From positions 372,001 through 436,000 of the forward strand of contig NZ_WWCT01000001.1 of the NCBI RefSeq assembly GCF_009857605.1: DNA of 64,000 nt. The letters run 5' to 3'. The notes beneath the pieces are model-generated. The model had not been told where the DNA came from. It saw nothing but the letters and a program-made list of their open reading frames with translations, and searched no databases. The stretch is from Duganella levis. Lineage in GTDB: Bacteria > Pseudomonadota > Gammaproteobacteria > Burkholderiales > Burkholderiaceae_D. Both the position numbers and the translations under genes were made by a program. How positions within the stretch are numbered: the first letter of the stretch is position 1; each line of letters starts with the position of its first letter. This document shows positions 17,688 through 26,413 of the stretch, in pieces.

Positions 17688-19127
17688 TTATCGATGCAAC
17701 AGCGCCAGCGCCTTGCGCGCGGCCAGCGTGCATTCCTCAGCCAGCGGATGGCGAACGTAATGGATGGCCCCCAGCCAGATCAGCCCGCACAGCAGCGCCG
17801 CAACCAGCAACTGCGCCAACGCCTGTGCTTGCGGCTGCCACAGCTGCAAGGCCGCCACGCCGCACAGACACCAGGCCGCCACCACGCCGCTGCGACCAGT
17901 CGCCGCCAATAGTTGCGTACCCTGCATGGCGACCAGACGGCGCAGATAGACATACGTCAGCACGCTGCGAAACGCCGCACCCACCACCACCGCCCAGCCG
18001 ACCCAGTACAAGCCGAAAGGCGCCGCAATGAGCACCACGACCACGCGCACCGCTACCGCCATCGCATCCAGCCGCGCCTGCGCCTTGACCTCGCCCATCG
18101 CCACAAACAGGTAGCGCGCCATGCTGAACATGCTGTACAGCGCCGACGCCAGGCAAATGATGCGGATCAAGGGGACGGCGGCATCCCACTGATCGCCATA
18201 CAGCACACGCACCAGCGCCGGCGCCATCAGCGCGACGAAACCGAAAAACGGCCAGGCCAGCGCCGTGATGTAGCTGACCGTCGTCAGATACGCTTGCTGC
18301 AAATCGCGTCCCTCGCGCGCCTGCAAGGAAAACAGCGGGAAGATCACCGGCGAAATCGCCGCGGTCACCAGCTGATTGAAGACGTTGATGATGCCCATCG
18401 CCTTGCTGTAGATGCCCAGCTCAGCCAGCCCGGTCATCTTGCCGATGATCAGATCGGGCGCCGCCACGCCAGCCTCGTCGATCACCGTGCCGGCCGTGGA
18501 CACGGTGCCGAATGACAGAATTTTGCGCACGCCACGCCATCCCGGCAACCAAGGCAGATCCGCCGGTCGACAGCACAAGGTCGCCAGTAGCGTCGCCACC
18601 GCGCCGGCGACCGCCCCCCAGACCAGGCTCAGGTAGCCCCAGCCACGCATCGCCAAGACAATCGAGCATGCCATCTGCGCCGCGCACTGGCTGGTGTTGA
18701 TCGCGAAAATCGACGAAAATCGCATCTGCCGCCGCAGATACGGCAACGCCACCGCGCTGAATGGAATCAGCAGAAAATTAATCGACAGCAGTTGCAACGT
18801 GGTGCGCAGCCGTGGCTCGTGATAAAACCAGGCCGCTGGAATGCTGACCGCCAACACCAGCGCCGCCAGCGTCCAGGCAATCAGGAAGCTCACGCTGAGC
18901 GCGGCACGCAATTGCTGCTGGTCCAATTCACGGGCGTGGATCACATACGCGCCGACGCCGAAATCGCGCAGCACCTGCACCAATCCAATCAGCACCGCGC
19001 CGACCGCATAGACGCCGACATCGTTCGGCGTCAACAGCCGCGCCAGCACCATCGCACCGATGGTGTTCAGCACCAGCAGCGTATATTTTTCAGAAAACGA
19101 AAACAGGAACGATAGATGTGGTTTCAT
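17688..19127 (-). CDS. Wzx-like polysaccharide flippase (MOP superfamily)
   Basis: A 479-aa protein made almost entirely of hydrophobic segments (about 12-14 helices), with the N-terminus KYTLLVLNTIGAMVLARLL-like pattern and LTPNDVGVYAVG segment of the polysaccharide biosynthesis transport family. It should flip the completed lipid-linked repeat unit to the periplasmic face, feeding the O-ligase/polymerase encoded divergently at 21294. Its start overlaps the upstream gene (ATGA). Confidence 0.9.
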   Translation of the reverse strand: MKPHLSFLFSFSEKYTLLVLNTIGAMVLARLLTPNDVGVYAVGAVLIGLVQVLRDFGVGAYVIHARELDQQQLRAALSVSFLIAWTLAALVLAVSIPAAWFYHEPRLRTTLQLLSINFLLIPFSAVALPYLRRQMRFSSIFAINTSQCAAQMACSIVLAMRGWGYLSLVWGAVAGAVATLLATLCCRPADLPWLPGWRGVRKILSFGTVSTAGTVIDEAGVAAPDLIIGKMTGLAELGIYSKAMGIINVFNQLVTAAISPVIFPLFSLQAREGRDLQQAYLTTVSYITALAWPFFGFVALMAPALVRVLYGDQWDAAVPLIRIICLASALYSMFSMARYLFVAMGEVKAQARLDAMAVAVRVVVVLIAAPFGLYWVGWAVVVGAAFRSVLTYVYLRRLVAMQGTQLLAATGRSGVVAAWCLCGVAALQLWQPQAQALAQLLVAALLCGLIWLGAIHYVRHPLAEECTLAARKALALLHR

Positions 19128-21211
19128 AGCAATCCGTCGTAGAACGCAGAGACCTGCTTGCCGACGACGTCATTGCTATAGCGGCTGACCGCTACGTCCC
19201 GACCGCAGCGGCCCATGGCCGCGCGGCGTGCCGGATCCGCCAGCAAATCGCCAACCGCCACGACTGCCGCAGCCAGGCCATGCGCCGGGATCAACGTCCC
19301 CGCCGGAGAATCGCGCAGGATGTCGGCGCTGCCCGGCACGTCGGTCGCCACGGCCGGGATGCCGCACGCCATCGCCTCGATGGTGGCAATGCCAAAGCCT
19401 TCGTTGCGACTCATCAGCAGATGGACATCCAGCGCCGGCATCACCTCGTGTACATCGGCGACAAAGCCGGTAAAGATCACCCACGGCGTCAGCCCCAGCC
19501 GTTCGGCCTGCCCGCGCAACGTTGCCTCCAGCGGTCCGTCGCCAGCCAGCACCAGATAAAGATCGGGAAATCGTTGCCGCAGCGCCGCCAGCAGGTTGAT
19601 CGCCAATGCTGGACGCTTCTGCTCCGCCAGCCGGGCCACCGTGCCGATCACCAGCGCCTGCTGTGGCACCTGTAGCCGCATGCGCGCCTGCAACCGCGCC
19701 GCCAGCGATGGCCGGAAACGCTCCACATCGACCGGGTTCGGTATCACCGCCAACCGCGCGGACTGCGGCAAGTACGGCTGGTAAATCGCCATAAAATGCG
19801 CCATTGCCGATGCCGACACCGCATACACGCCACGCACGCCGGAAAATGCCTGCCGCAGCAGACGCTCGTGCCAGGCGGTAAAGCGGGCCGGAGGAAACGC
19901 ATTGTGCACGCTGATCACCGTCGGCAACCGGCAACGCTGTGCCAGCCACAGCAGCGACGCGCCATACGTGGTCCAGCAAAACGCCACATGCACCAGATCC
20001 GCCCTGAACGCCCGCAACCTGCCGCCGCCGAACCAGTGCGCGCGCCAACGGCGCAGATCGCGCCAGCGCCAGTTTCCTTCGAAGAACGCCGGCGGGTCGA
20101 ATTCCGCCACCGTGACCTGCTCTCGCGCCAGCCGCTGCGTCCACGCGGTAAGACCGGCGAAGCGCCGCATCGCCAGCACCGCCCCATGACCGGCAGCTTG
20201 CAGATAGCGGACCTCTTGCGCCATCCGCAATTCCATCCCGCCGAGTTCGCCTGAATAGCTGGTCACCAGCACCGTCTTGCGGGCCGGCAGCGAACCACGC
20301 CACGCTTCATGAAAATAGCCGCGCAGATAAGCCAGTTCCCAGCGATGGCTGAACTTGCTCCCAACATCGCCGGTCAGCGCCGCGCGCGCCCATGCCAACA
20401 TTTCTTTGAGGTAGCGCAGCCACATCCAGCGCGGCACGCGCCGCCACTCCGCAAACCTGCCGGGCGGATCCTGCCGAAATTTGCCGCGCCCGAAGCGCCA
20501 GGCTTTTTGCAGGACGTAGTCGATTTCCACCTGATGCCGGCGAATATGATGCGTCACCCGCGCACCGCCGTAGAACCTGGCGCGATGGCCCAGCAAGGCC
20601 AGCCTGCGCGTCAGCTCGGTCTCGCTGCCCATCGCGTACTCGGCGCCATTCGGCCCCACCGCGACGTCGAAACGGTGTCCAGCCACAAACGCCGCGCGTC
20701 GCACCGCCATATTCGCGCCCCACACCAGTCCGGGAAATACCGGCCCATCTGCCATCGATGGCGACGTCAGCCCATACGTCAATCCAGTGGGAATCAAGGC
20801 CAGCAGCCAGTCTGGCGGCGGTTCGGCCCAATCGGGCAAGATGGCGCCGCCGAACACGCTGTCGGCAGGAAAGGCTTGCGCGCAGGCCTGCCATTGCACC
20901 AGCCAGTCGGCGTGCGGCGTGGCGTCGTCATCGGTGAAGACGTAGAGCGCATCGTCGGCATCGGGCTCCGCCAGTACCAGCTCCAGCGCGCGATTCAACG
21001 CCCGGTTTTTGCCGGCGGCCGGCTCGTGCAGGCACCGCAGCGGCAGCCGGCTGGCATAGCTGGCGATCAGCTCGCCGCTGCCATCCGTGCTGCCGTTATC
21101 GACGATCAGCAGCCGCCAACCATCCGCAGGCACGCTCAGGCGGCAATAAGCGTCCAGCACCCGAGGTAAAGTCGCAGCGCCATTGCGGGTTGCCATGAGT
21201 ACGGTCAACAA
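19124..21211 (-). CDS. two-domain glycosyltransferase: GT2 then GT4
   Basis: A 695-aa protein. Residues 1 to about 300 are a GT2 (GT-A fold) domain: TVLMATRN, IVDNGSTDGS and a DDDATPH acidic metal-binding motif. From about 310 a GT4 domain follows (KTVLVTSYSGELGGMEL; GTVARLAEQKRP; MSRNEGFGIATIEAMACG). One polypeptide probably adds two successive sugars. A TTG start at 21211 is chosen because the first beta strand of the GT2 fold would be lost from the later ATG (codon 6), and a GGGGAG site lies 8 nt upstream of the TTG. Confidence 0.87.
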   Translation of the reverse strand: MLTVLMATRNGAATLPRVLDAYCRLSVPADGWRLLIVDNGSTDGSGELIASYASRLPLRCLHEPAAGKNRALNRALELVLAEPDADDALYVFTDDDATPHADWLVQWQACAQAFPADSVFGGAILPDWAEPPPDWLLALIPTGLTYGLTSPSMADGPVFPGLVWGANMAVRRAAFVAGHRFDVAVGPNGAEYAMGSETELTRRLALLGHRARFYGGARVTHHIRRHQVEIDYVLQKAWRFGRGKFRQDPPGRFAEWRRVPRWMWLRYLKEMLAWARAALTGDVGSKFSHRWELAYLRGYFHEAWRGSLPARKTVLVTSYSGELGGMELRMAQEVRYLQAAGHGAVLAMRRFAGLTAWTQRLAREQVTVAEFDPPAFFEGNWRWRDLRRWRAHWFGGGRLRAFRADLVHVAFCWTTYGASLLWLAQRCRLPTVISVHNAFPPARFTAWHERLLRQAFSGVRGVYAVSASAMAHFMAIYQPYLPQSARLAVIPNPVDVERFRPSLAARLQARMRLQVPQQALVIGTVARLAEQKRPALAINLLAALRQRFPDLYLVLAGDGPLEATLRGQAERLGLTPWVIFTGFVADVHEVMPALDVHLLMSRNEGFGIATIEAMACGIPAVATDVPGSADILRDSPAGTLIPAHGLAAAVVAVGDLLADPARRAAMGRCGRDVAVSRYSNDVVGKQVSAFYDGLL

Positions 21212-21265
21212 GGCCCGGTCTCCCCTGTCCTATGATTGGCAGATCAAAAAGCCAGTGTACCGACA

Positions 21266-21287
21266 GGCTCAAACGCATCGTTGAGCC
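21266..21287. repeat. inverted repeat between divergent EPS genes
   Basis: GGCTCAA and TTGAGCC form a perfect 7-bp inverted repeat separated by 8 bases, ending 6 nt before the ATG of the O-ligase-like gene and lying in the 82-nt divergent region with the GT2-GT4 gene. It could be an operator or a hairpin over the ligase ribosome-binding region; no clear Shine-Dalgarno sequence is otherwise visible there. Confidence 0.45.
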
Positions 21288-21293
21288 AAATCA

Positions 21294-22562
21294 ATGACTG
21301 CCATGCGCGACATATTCGTTACCTTTATTGTGTTTGCCAGCCTGCCGCTGATCATCAAACATCCCGTCAATGGCGTGCTGATGTGGATCTGGATCAGCGT
21401 CATGAATCCGCACACCCAGAGCTGGGGCTTCGCCACCACCTTTCCGTTTGCGCAGATCATCGCCGTCATCACGCTGTTCAGCCTGGCCACTTCGCGCACG
21501 CCGAAGACCTTGCCGGCCAGCGGCATCACTTTTGCCCTGCTGGCCATGGTGCTGTGGATGAACATCACCACACTGTTTGCGATCTTCCCGGCGGCGTCCC
21601 AGGTGCAACTGGCCAAGGTGATGAAAATCATGTTGATGAGCCTGGTCACCATGGTGGTGATCCGCCGCCGCGAGGATGTGCACCGCATGATCTGGGTACT
21701 GGTCATTTCGCTGGGCTACTACGGCGTCAAGGGCGGTATTTTCACGGTGCGCGAAGGCGGCAACTTCCGCGTCTGGGGGCCGATCGGCACCTTCATCGGC
21801 GGCAATAACGAAATCGCCCTGGCGCTGATCATCGCCATTCCACTGATGCGCTACCTGCAACTGAGCAGCGACAACCGCTGGGTCAAGCACGGCCTGACCG
21901 CCACCATGCTGCTGTCCGCCATGGCCGCGCTGGGCACCTACTCGCGCGGCGCGCTGCTGGCCATCGGCGCCATGATCGTGCTGATGTGGCTGAAAAGCCA
22001 GCAAAAGCTGCTGGGCGCCTTCGTCATCCTGATGTTCGCGCCATTGGCCATGCTGTACATGCCGGAGCGCTGGACCGAACGCATGGACAGCATTGCCGAC
22101 TACGAGGCCGACACCTCCGCCATGGGCCGCATCAACGCCTGGCATATGGCTTACAACCTGGCCAAGGACCGCTTCTTCGGCGGCGGTTTCGAGATCGCCG
22201 AGCCGTCCGTGTTCTACCTGTACGCGCCGAACCCGGCCGCTGTTCATGCAGCCCACAGCATCTATTTCCAGGCGCTGGGCGAACATGGTTTCATCGGATT
22301 GGGACTGTATCTGCTGCTGGGCGTGCTGACCTGGCGCTCGGCGTCGTGGATAGTCCGCAGCAGCCGTGACGATCCCGAACTACAATGGGCCAGCAACCTG
22401 GCCAAGATGATTCAATCCAGCCTGATCGGCTTCGCGGTGGGCGGCGCCTTCCTCAGCCTGCTCTATTTTGACGTGCCGTATTATTTGATGGCCGCCGTGG
22501 TCGCCCTGCGCGCGCTGACCGAACAGCGGCTGGCCGCCCGCAAAGCCGAGGTGGCCCGATGA
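21294..22562 (+). CDS. O-antigen ligase/polymerase-like protein, exosortase A-associated (TIGR03097-like)
   Basis: A 422-aa polytopic membrane protein of the Wzy/WaaL superfamily. Many helices are separated by a large periplasmic loop holding the typical acidic and Arg-rich segment (RWTERMDSIADYEADTSAMG) and AHSIYFQALGEHGFIGL near the C-terminus. The N-terminus (HPVNGVLMWIWISVMNPHTQSWG) is characteristic of the exosortase-associated subgroup. It probably polymerises the repeat units or joins them to an acceptor. Start could be 21294 or the ATG at 21303. Its stop overlaps the next start (ATGA). Confidence 0.92.
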   Translation: MTAMRDIFVTFIVFASLPLIIKHPVNGVLMWIWISVMNPHTQSWGFATTFPFAQIIAVITLFSLATSRTPKTLPASGITFALLAMVLWMNITTLFAIFPAASQVQLAKVMKIMLMSLVTMVVIRRREDVHRMIWVLVISLGYYGVKGGIFTVREGGNFRVWGPIGTFIGGNNEIALALIIAIPLMRYLQLSSDNRWVKHGLTATMLLSAMAALGTYSRGALLAIGAMIVLMWLKSQQKLLGAFVILMFAPLAMLYMPERWTERMDSIADYEADTSAMGRINAWHMAYNLAKDRFFGGGFEIAEPSVFYLYAPNPAAVHAAHSIYFQALGEHGFIGLGLYLLLGVLTWRSASWIVRSSRDDPELQWASNLAKMIQSSLIGFAVGGAFLSLLYFDVPYYLMAAVVALRALTEQRLAARKAEVAR

Positions 22563-23398
22563 GCGCGCAACGGTTGTCGATCCTGATTTACCACCGGGTG
22601 CTGGCACGAGCCGACGCATTGCTGCCCAGTCTGCCCGATGCACAACGCTTCGACCGCCAGATGGCGCTGCTCAAACGCCATTTCAACGTGCTGCCGGTCA
22701 GCCAGGCCGTACGCCGGCTGCAAAGCCAGACCCTGCCACGGCGCGCCGCCTGCATCACTTTCGACGACGGTTATGCCGATAACGCCGAGGTCGCCTTGCC
22801 GATTCTGCAGAAGCACGGCCTGAACGCCGCCTTCTTTGTCGCCAGCGGGTACCTGAACGGCGGTCAGATGTGGAACGACGACATCATCGACTACGTCCGC
22901 CAGTCCGGTGGCGACCCGCAGGCGCTGGACCAGTTGCTACAGGAACTGAAATACCTGCCGTTCGATCACCGCCTGCGCACCGCCAGCGCCCTGGCGCCGC
23001 CACGCGGCCGGCAACTGATGCTGCGTTCGGAGCAACTGCAAGCACTGCACGCTGCCGGCATGGAAATCGGCGCGCACACCCATCGGCACCCGATCCTTGC
23101 CGCCGTGCCGGATGCCGACGCCTTCACCGACATTGCCCAGGGCAAGTCGATGTTGGAAAACATCATCCAGGCGCCAGTCACACTGTTCGCCTATCCGAAC
23201 GGCAAGCCCGGCACGGATTACCGCCAGCAGCATGTACAAATGGTGAGCGAGATGGGTTTCGACGCGGCCTTCAGCACCGTTGCCGGCGCCGCCTATGACG
23301 GCAGCGACCCGCTGCAATTGCCGCGTTTCACGCCGTGGGAGCCGGACCGGCTGCGGTTTCTGCTGCGGCTGCTGGCACAGCGGCGGATCGCGGTGTAG
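22559..23398 (+). CDS. second polysaccharide deacetylase in the EPS locus
   Basis: A 279-aa NodB-fold deacetylase. CITFDDGYADN provides the catalytic and metal-binding aspartates and GAHTHRHP the metal-binding histidines; AYPNGKPGTDY is the later motif. No signal peptide is visible. Coupled to the O-ligase-like gene by ATGA. Its last 71 nt overlap the 3' end of the convergent amidotransferase gene. Presence of two deacetylases in one locus suggests that more than one N-acetyl sugar is deacetylated, or at different stages. Confidence 0.92.
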   Translation: MSAQRLSILIYHRVLARADALLPSLPDAQRFDRQMALLKRHFNVLPVSQAVRRLQSQTLPRRAACITFDDGYADNAEVALPILQKHGLNAAFFVASGYLNGGQMWNDDIIDYVRQSGGDPQALDQLLQELKYLPFDHRLRTASALAPPRGRQLMLRSEQLQALHAAGMEIGAHTHRHPILAAVPDADAFTDIAQGKSMLENIIQAPVTLFAYPNGKPGTDYRQQHVQMVSEMGFDAAFSTVAGAAYDGSDPLQLPRFTPWEPDRLRFLLRLLAQRRIAV

Positions 23399-25190
23399 CG
23401 TGCTGTTGCAGCCATTGTTCCAGCATCATCAACACCCATACCATAGTGCCGTGATAGGCCGGATGCTCGTGCACCAGCGTCTGCGTCAGGTGGTCGATGA
23501 AGTCCGCGCGCACGATACGGCGGCCTTTCAGATCGGCCAGGCTGTCAAACGCGAGTTCGCGCAAGCGGATGTCGGTCAGCAGCCATTGGCCGAACGGCAT
23601 GCCGAAGCCGTGCTTTTTCTTGCGCAGGATGGCCTGCGGCAGATGGTCGCGCAGCGCATGCTTGAAGAAGTAGCGCAGCCGCGTGCCGTTCAACTTGTCG
23701 CTCGGCGGCAGGCAAGCCGAGAACGCCAGCAGCTCATCGCTCAGGAACGGAAACGCCGCCTCCACGCCGGCCAGCTCACACGCCAGGTCGACCTTGCGCA
23801 GGTCGTTGTCGGCCAGCGTGTAGCGCAGATCCAGCGCTTGCATGCGGTTGATCTGGCTGAGTCCGTGCGATTCCCAATAGCAGGCATTCAATTCTCCGAG
23901 CGGCGCGCTTTGGTCCACGGACGCCAGAAAATCGCCATGCAGCATCGGTGCCGGACCGTAGCGTTGCAACAGATTGTAGGTTTCCAGCCGCGCCGGCATC
24001 GGCACCAGCGCCTGCTCGACGTAGCTGCGGGCCTTGCGCAGCAGCGGCGCCTGCCAGCGGCGTGCCAGCCCGAACAGCAGCGGCTCCAGCAGCAACTGTC
24101 GCACAGACGACGGCAACTGCTCATAACGGGCAAACACCGCCTGACGCGCGTAACGCTCGTTACCGCCGAACAGCTCATCGCCGCCATCGCCGCCCAGCAA
24201 GCGCGTGACCCCGTCCGCCCGCGCCATCTGCGCGCAGAAATACGCCGGCACCACGGAGGAATTGCCAAAGGGCTGCGCGCTGGCCGCCGCGATCTGCGGG
24301 ATAGCGTCCGCCACATCCCCCGCAGTCAAATAGTATTCGTGATGATCCGTGCCAAAATGCTGGGCGGCGATGCGGGCATAGGCCATTTCGTCGTAGCCGT
24401 CGACATCGAAGCCGATGGAATAAGTGCGCGCCGGCCGCGCCAGCAAGCCGGCTAGCGTCGAACTATCCGTGCCGCCGCTGAGAAAGGCACCGACTTTCTC
24501 GGTCCCGGCCGCCGCTTGCTGTACTGAATCGCGCAACGCGCCCAGAAACTGATTTTTCAACGCCACAAACGGCGTGCTGCGCTCCTCACGGAAACGCATG
24601 CACCAGTACACGCCACGCTCCATGCGTCCGCGCCGGTACAACAGATACTGGCCCGGTTGCAACCGGTACTGATCGCGATACACGCCGCGTGGCGCTGGAA
24701 TCATGTGGAAATACAGGTAGTGATACAGCGACTGCGGGTCCAACTCGCCTGCCGGCAAGGCCGCCAACGAGGTCGCAAACAGCAGTCCGTGCGGTTCGCT
24801 CTGGTAATGCATGGTATGCACGCCGCTACGGTCCACCGCCAGCATCGCCTGGCCCGTGTTGCCATCGATGATGCAGACAGCGAAATGCCCGGTCAGATCG
24901 GCGCAGGCCTGCGGGCCGCGTGTACGCCATTTCTGCACTAGCCGTGTGGCAAGCTGATCTGCACTGCCGTCCAGCCTGGCATGGCCCCAGATGGCGGCAA
25001 GCAAGCCCGGTTCCTGGTGCAGGCTGACCGCCTCCGCACTGGCCGCAACGCCGAGTCCGCACGGCTCGCTCGTTAATATCCTGACCGGACTGGCGTCGAA
25101 GCGCGCCATGCTGGCGGTGCGGTCCGCCAACGGCAACGCGCCAAATTGCGTATCACGTTGCAGATTCAAATAACCGCACAGCCCGCTCAT
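23328..25190 (-). CDS. asparagine synthase-like amidotransferase (second in locus)
   Basis: A 620-aa protein with an N-terminal glutamine amidotransferase-like domain and a C-terminal ATP-pyrophosphatase domain (loop SGGTDSSTL; later GGDGGDELFGG). The N-terminus reads MSGLCGYL, so the only candidate nucleophile is Cys5, not Cys2 as in standard class II amidotransferases; either the first residues are removed or the glutaminase is inactive and ammonia comes from elsewhere. The start overlaps the PLP decarboxylase stop (ATGA), so it belongs to the ligase-decarboxylase operon. The Ala/Pro-rich C-terminal tail overlaps the convergent deacetylase gene by 71 nt. Confidence 0.9.
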   Translation of the reverse strand: MSGLCGYLNLQRDTQFGALPLADRTASMARFDASPVRILTSEPCGLGVAASAEAVSLHQEPGLLAAIWGHARLDGSADQLATRLVQKWRTRGPQACADLTGHFAVCIIDGNTGQAMLAVDRSGVHTMHYQSEPHGLLFATSLAALPAGELDPQSLYHYLYFHMIPAPRGVYRDQYRLQPGQYLLYRRGRMERGVYWCMRFREERSTPFVALKNQFLGALRDSVQQAAAGTEKVGAFLSGGTDSSTLAGLLARPARTYSIGFDVDGYDEMAYARIAAQHFGTDHHEYYLTAGDVADAIPQIAAASAQPFGNSSVVPAYFCAQMARADGVTRLLGGDGGDELFGGNERYARQAVFARYEQLPSSVRQLLLEPLLFGLARRWQAPLLRKARSYVEQALVPMPARLETYNLLQRYGPAPMLHGDFLASVDQSAPLGELNACYWESHGLSQINRMQALDLRYTLADNDLRKVDLACELAGVEAAFPFLSDELLAFSACLPPSDKLNGTRLRYFFKHALRDHLPQAILRKKKHGFGMPFGQWLLTDIRLRELAFDSLADLKGRRIVRADFIDHLTQTLVHEHPAYHGTMVWVLMMLEQWLQQHATPRSAAVPAAAAETAAGPAPTA

Positions 25191-26413
25191 ACCAGCACCT
25201 CCAGTGGCGGCGGATGGCCGAGAAACGCGGTCGGACTGGCCGTCAAGCCATAAGCGCCGGACTGGAACACCACCACGTAATCACCCGGCTCTACGCGCGC
25301 CAGTTCCATGCTGTCAGCTAGCATATCAAGCGGCGTGCACAGCGGGCCGACCACGGTAACCACTTCGCGCGGCGCAGCGTGCATGCGGTTGCCGACCGCC
25401 ACCGGATAATTCTTGCGGATCACCTGCCCAAAGTTGCCGGATGCGGCCAGATGATGATGCAGGCCGCCATCCGTAATCACAAACACCTGGCCGTGCGACA
25501 GTTTGCGTTCCAACACGCGGCAGACGTAGACGCCGCCCTCGGCGACCAGGTAGCGGCCGAGCTCCAGTATCAGTCGCGTCTCCGGCGACGCGGCGCTCAG
25601 CACCTGCGCAGTGGCGTGCAAACCTTCCGCCACGGCAGCCAGATCCAGCGGCCGCTCACCAGGAAAATACGGCACACCGAAACCGCCACCAATATTCAGC
25701 AAGCGCATCGGCGCCGGCGCATGTTCCGCCAGGCGTAGCGCCAGTTGCACGCTCAGCAGTTGAGCTTCGCAGATTGCCTTGGCGGACAAATTCTGCGCGC
25801 CGCAAAACAGATGAAAGCCCTGAAAATCCAGTTCCAGCTGACCCAGTTTGCGCAGCATCACCGGCACCCGCTCCGCATCGACGCCAAACTGCCGCGCGCC
25901 GCCGGCCATTTTCATGCCGGCATATTTCAGCTCAAATTCCGGATTGACGCGCACCGCCACGCGCGGCCTAATTCCCAATAACTCGCCCACGCGCGCTGCA
26001 CGCGCCATTTCGTCTTCCGATTCCAGATGCAGCACCACGCCGGCCGCCACCGCGCTGCGCAACTCGGCATTGCTCTTGCCCGGCCCGGCGAAACTGATGC
26101 GCGGCGACGGCATGCCGGCATCCAGCGCGATTTTCATCTCGCCGCCAGACGCCACGTCAAAGCCGTCCACCAGCGATGCCATCATCTGCACCAGCGCCGG
26201 CATGGGATTCGCTTTGACGGCGTAATGCAAATGCACGCCGGCCGGCAACACCTGCCGCAGCAAGCCAATCCGCGACTGGATATGGTTGCGCTCATACGCA
26301 TAAAACGGCGTGCGGCCGACCCGCTCCGCCAGCCGCGTCAGCGCGATGCCGCCTAGTTGCAGGCAATCATCCTGCACCGGGAATTGGCGCAACTCCGCAT
26401 GGGAAATCGTCAT
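25187..26413 (-). CDS. PLP-dependent decarboxylase, exosortase A system-associated (TIGR03099-like)
   Basis: A 408-aa fold type III PLP enzyme of the ornithine/diaminopimelate decarboxylase family. Lys67 in HYAVKAN should bind PLP; NIGGGFGVPY is the phosphate-binding glycine loop, and GPLCTPLD holds the Cys that completes the site across the dimer. Within exosortase A loci this enzyme travels with the AMP-dependent acyl-CoA ligase and the carrier protein, suggesting it makes an amine or amino acid-derived group for decoration of the polymer. ATGA overlaps on both sides. Exact substrate is not determinable here. Confidence 0.93.
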   Translation of the reverse strand: MTISHAELRQFPVQDDCLQLGGIALTRLAERVGRTPFYAYERNHIQSRIGLLRQVLPAGVHLHYAVKANPMPALVQMMASLVDGFDVASGGEMKIALDAGMPSPRISFAGPGKSNAELRSAVAAGVVLHLESEDEMARAARVGELLGIRPRVAVRVNPEFELKYAGMKMAGGARQFGVDAERVPVMLRKLGQLELDFQGFHLFCGAQNLSAKAICEAQLLSVQLALRLAEHAPAPMRLLNIGGGFGVPYFPGERPLDLAAVAEGLHATAQVLSAASPETRLILELGRYLVAEGGVYVCRVLERKLSHGQVFVITDGGLHHHLAASGNFGQVIRKNYPVAVGNRMHAAPREVVTVVGPLCTPLDMLADSMELARVEPGDYVVVFQSGAYGLTASPTAFLGHPPPLEVLV

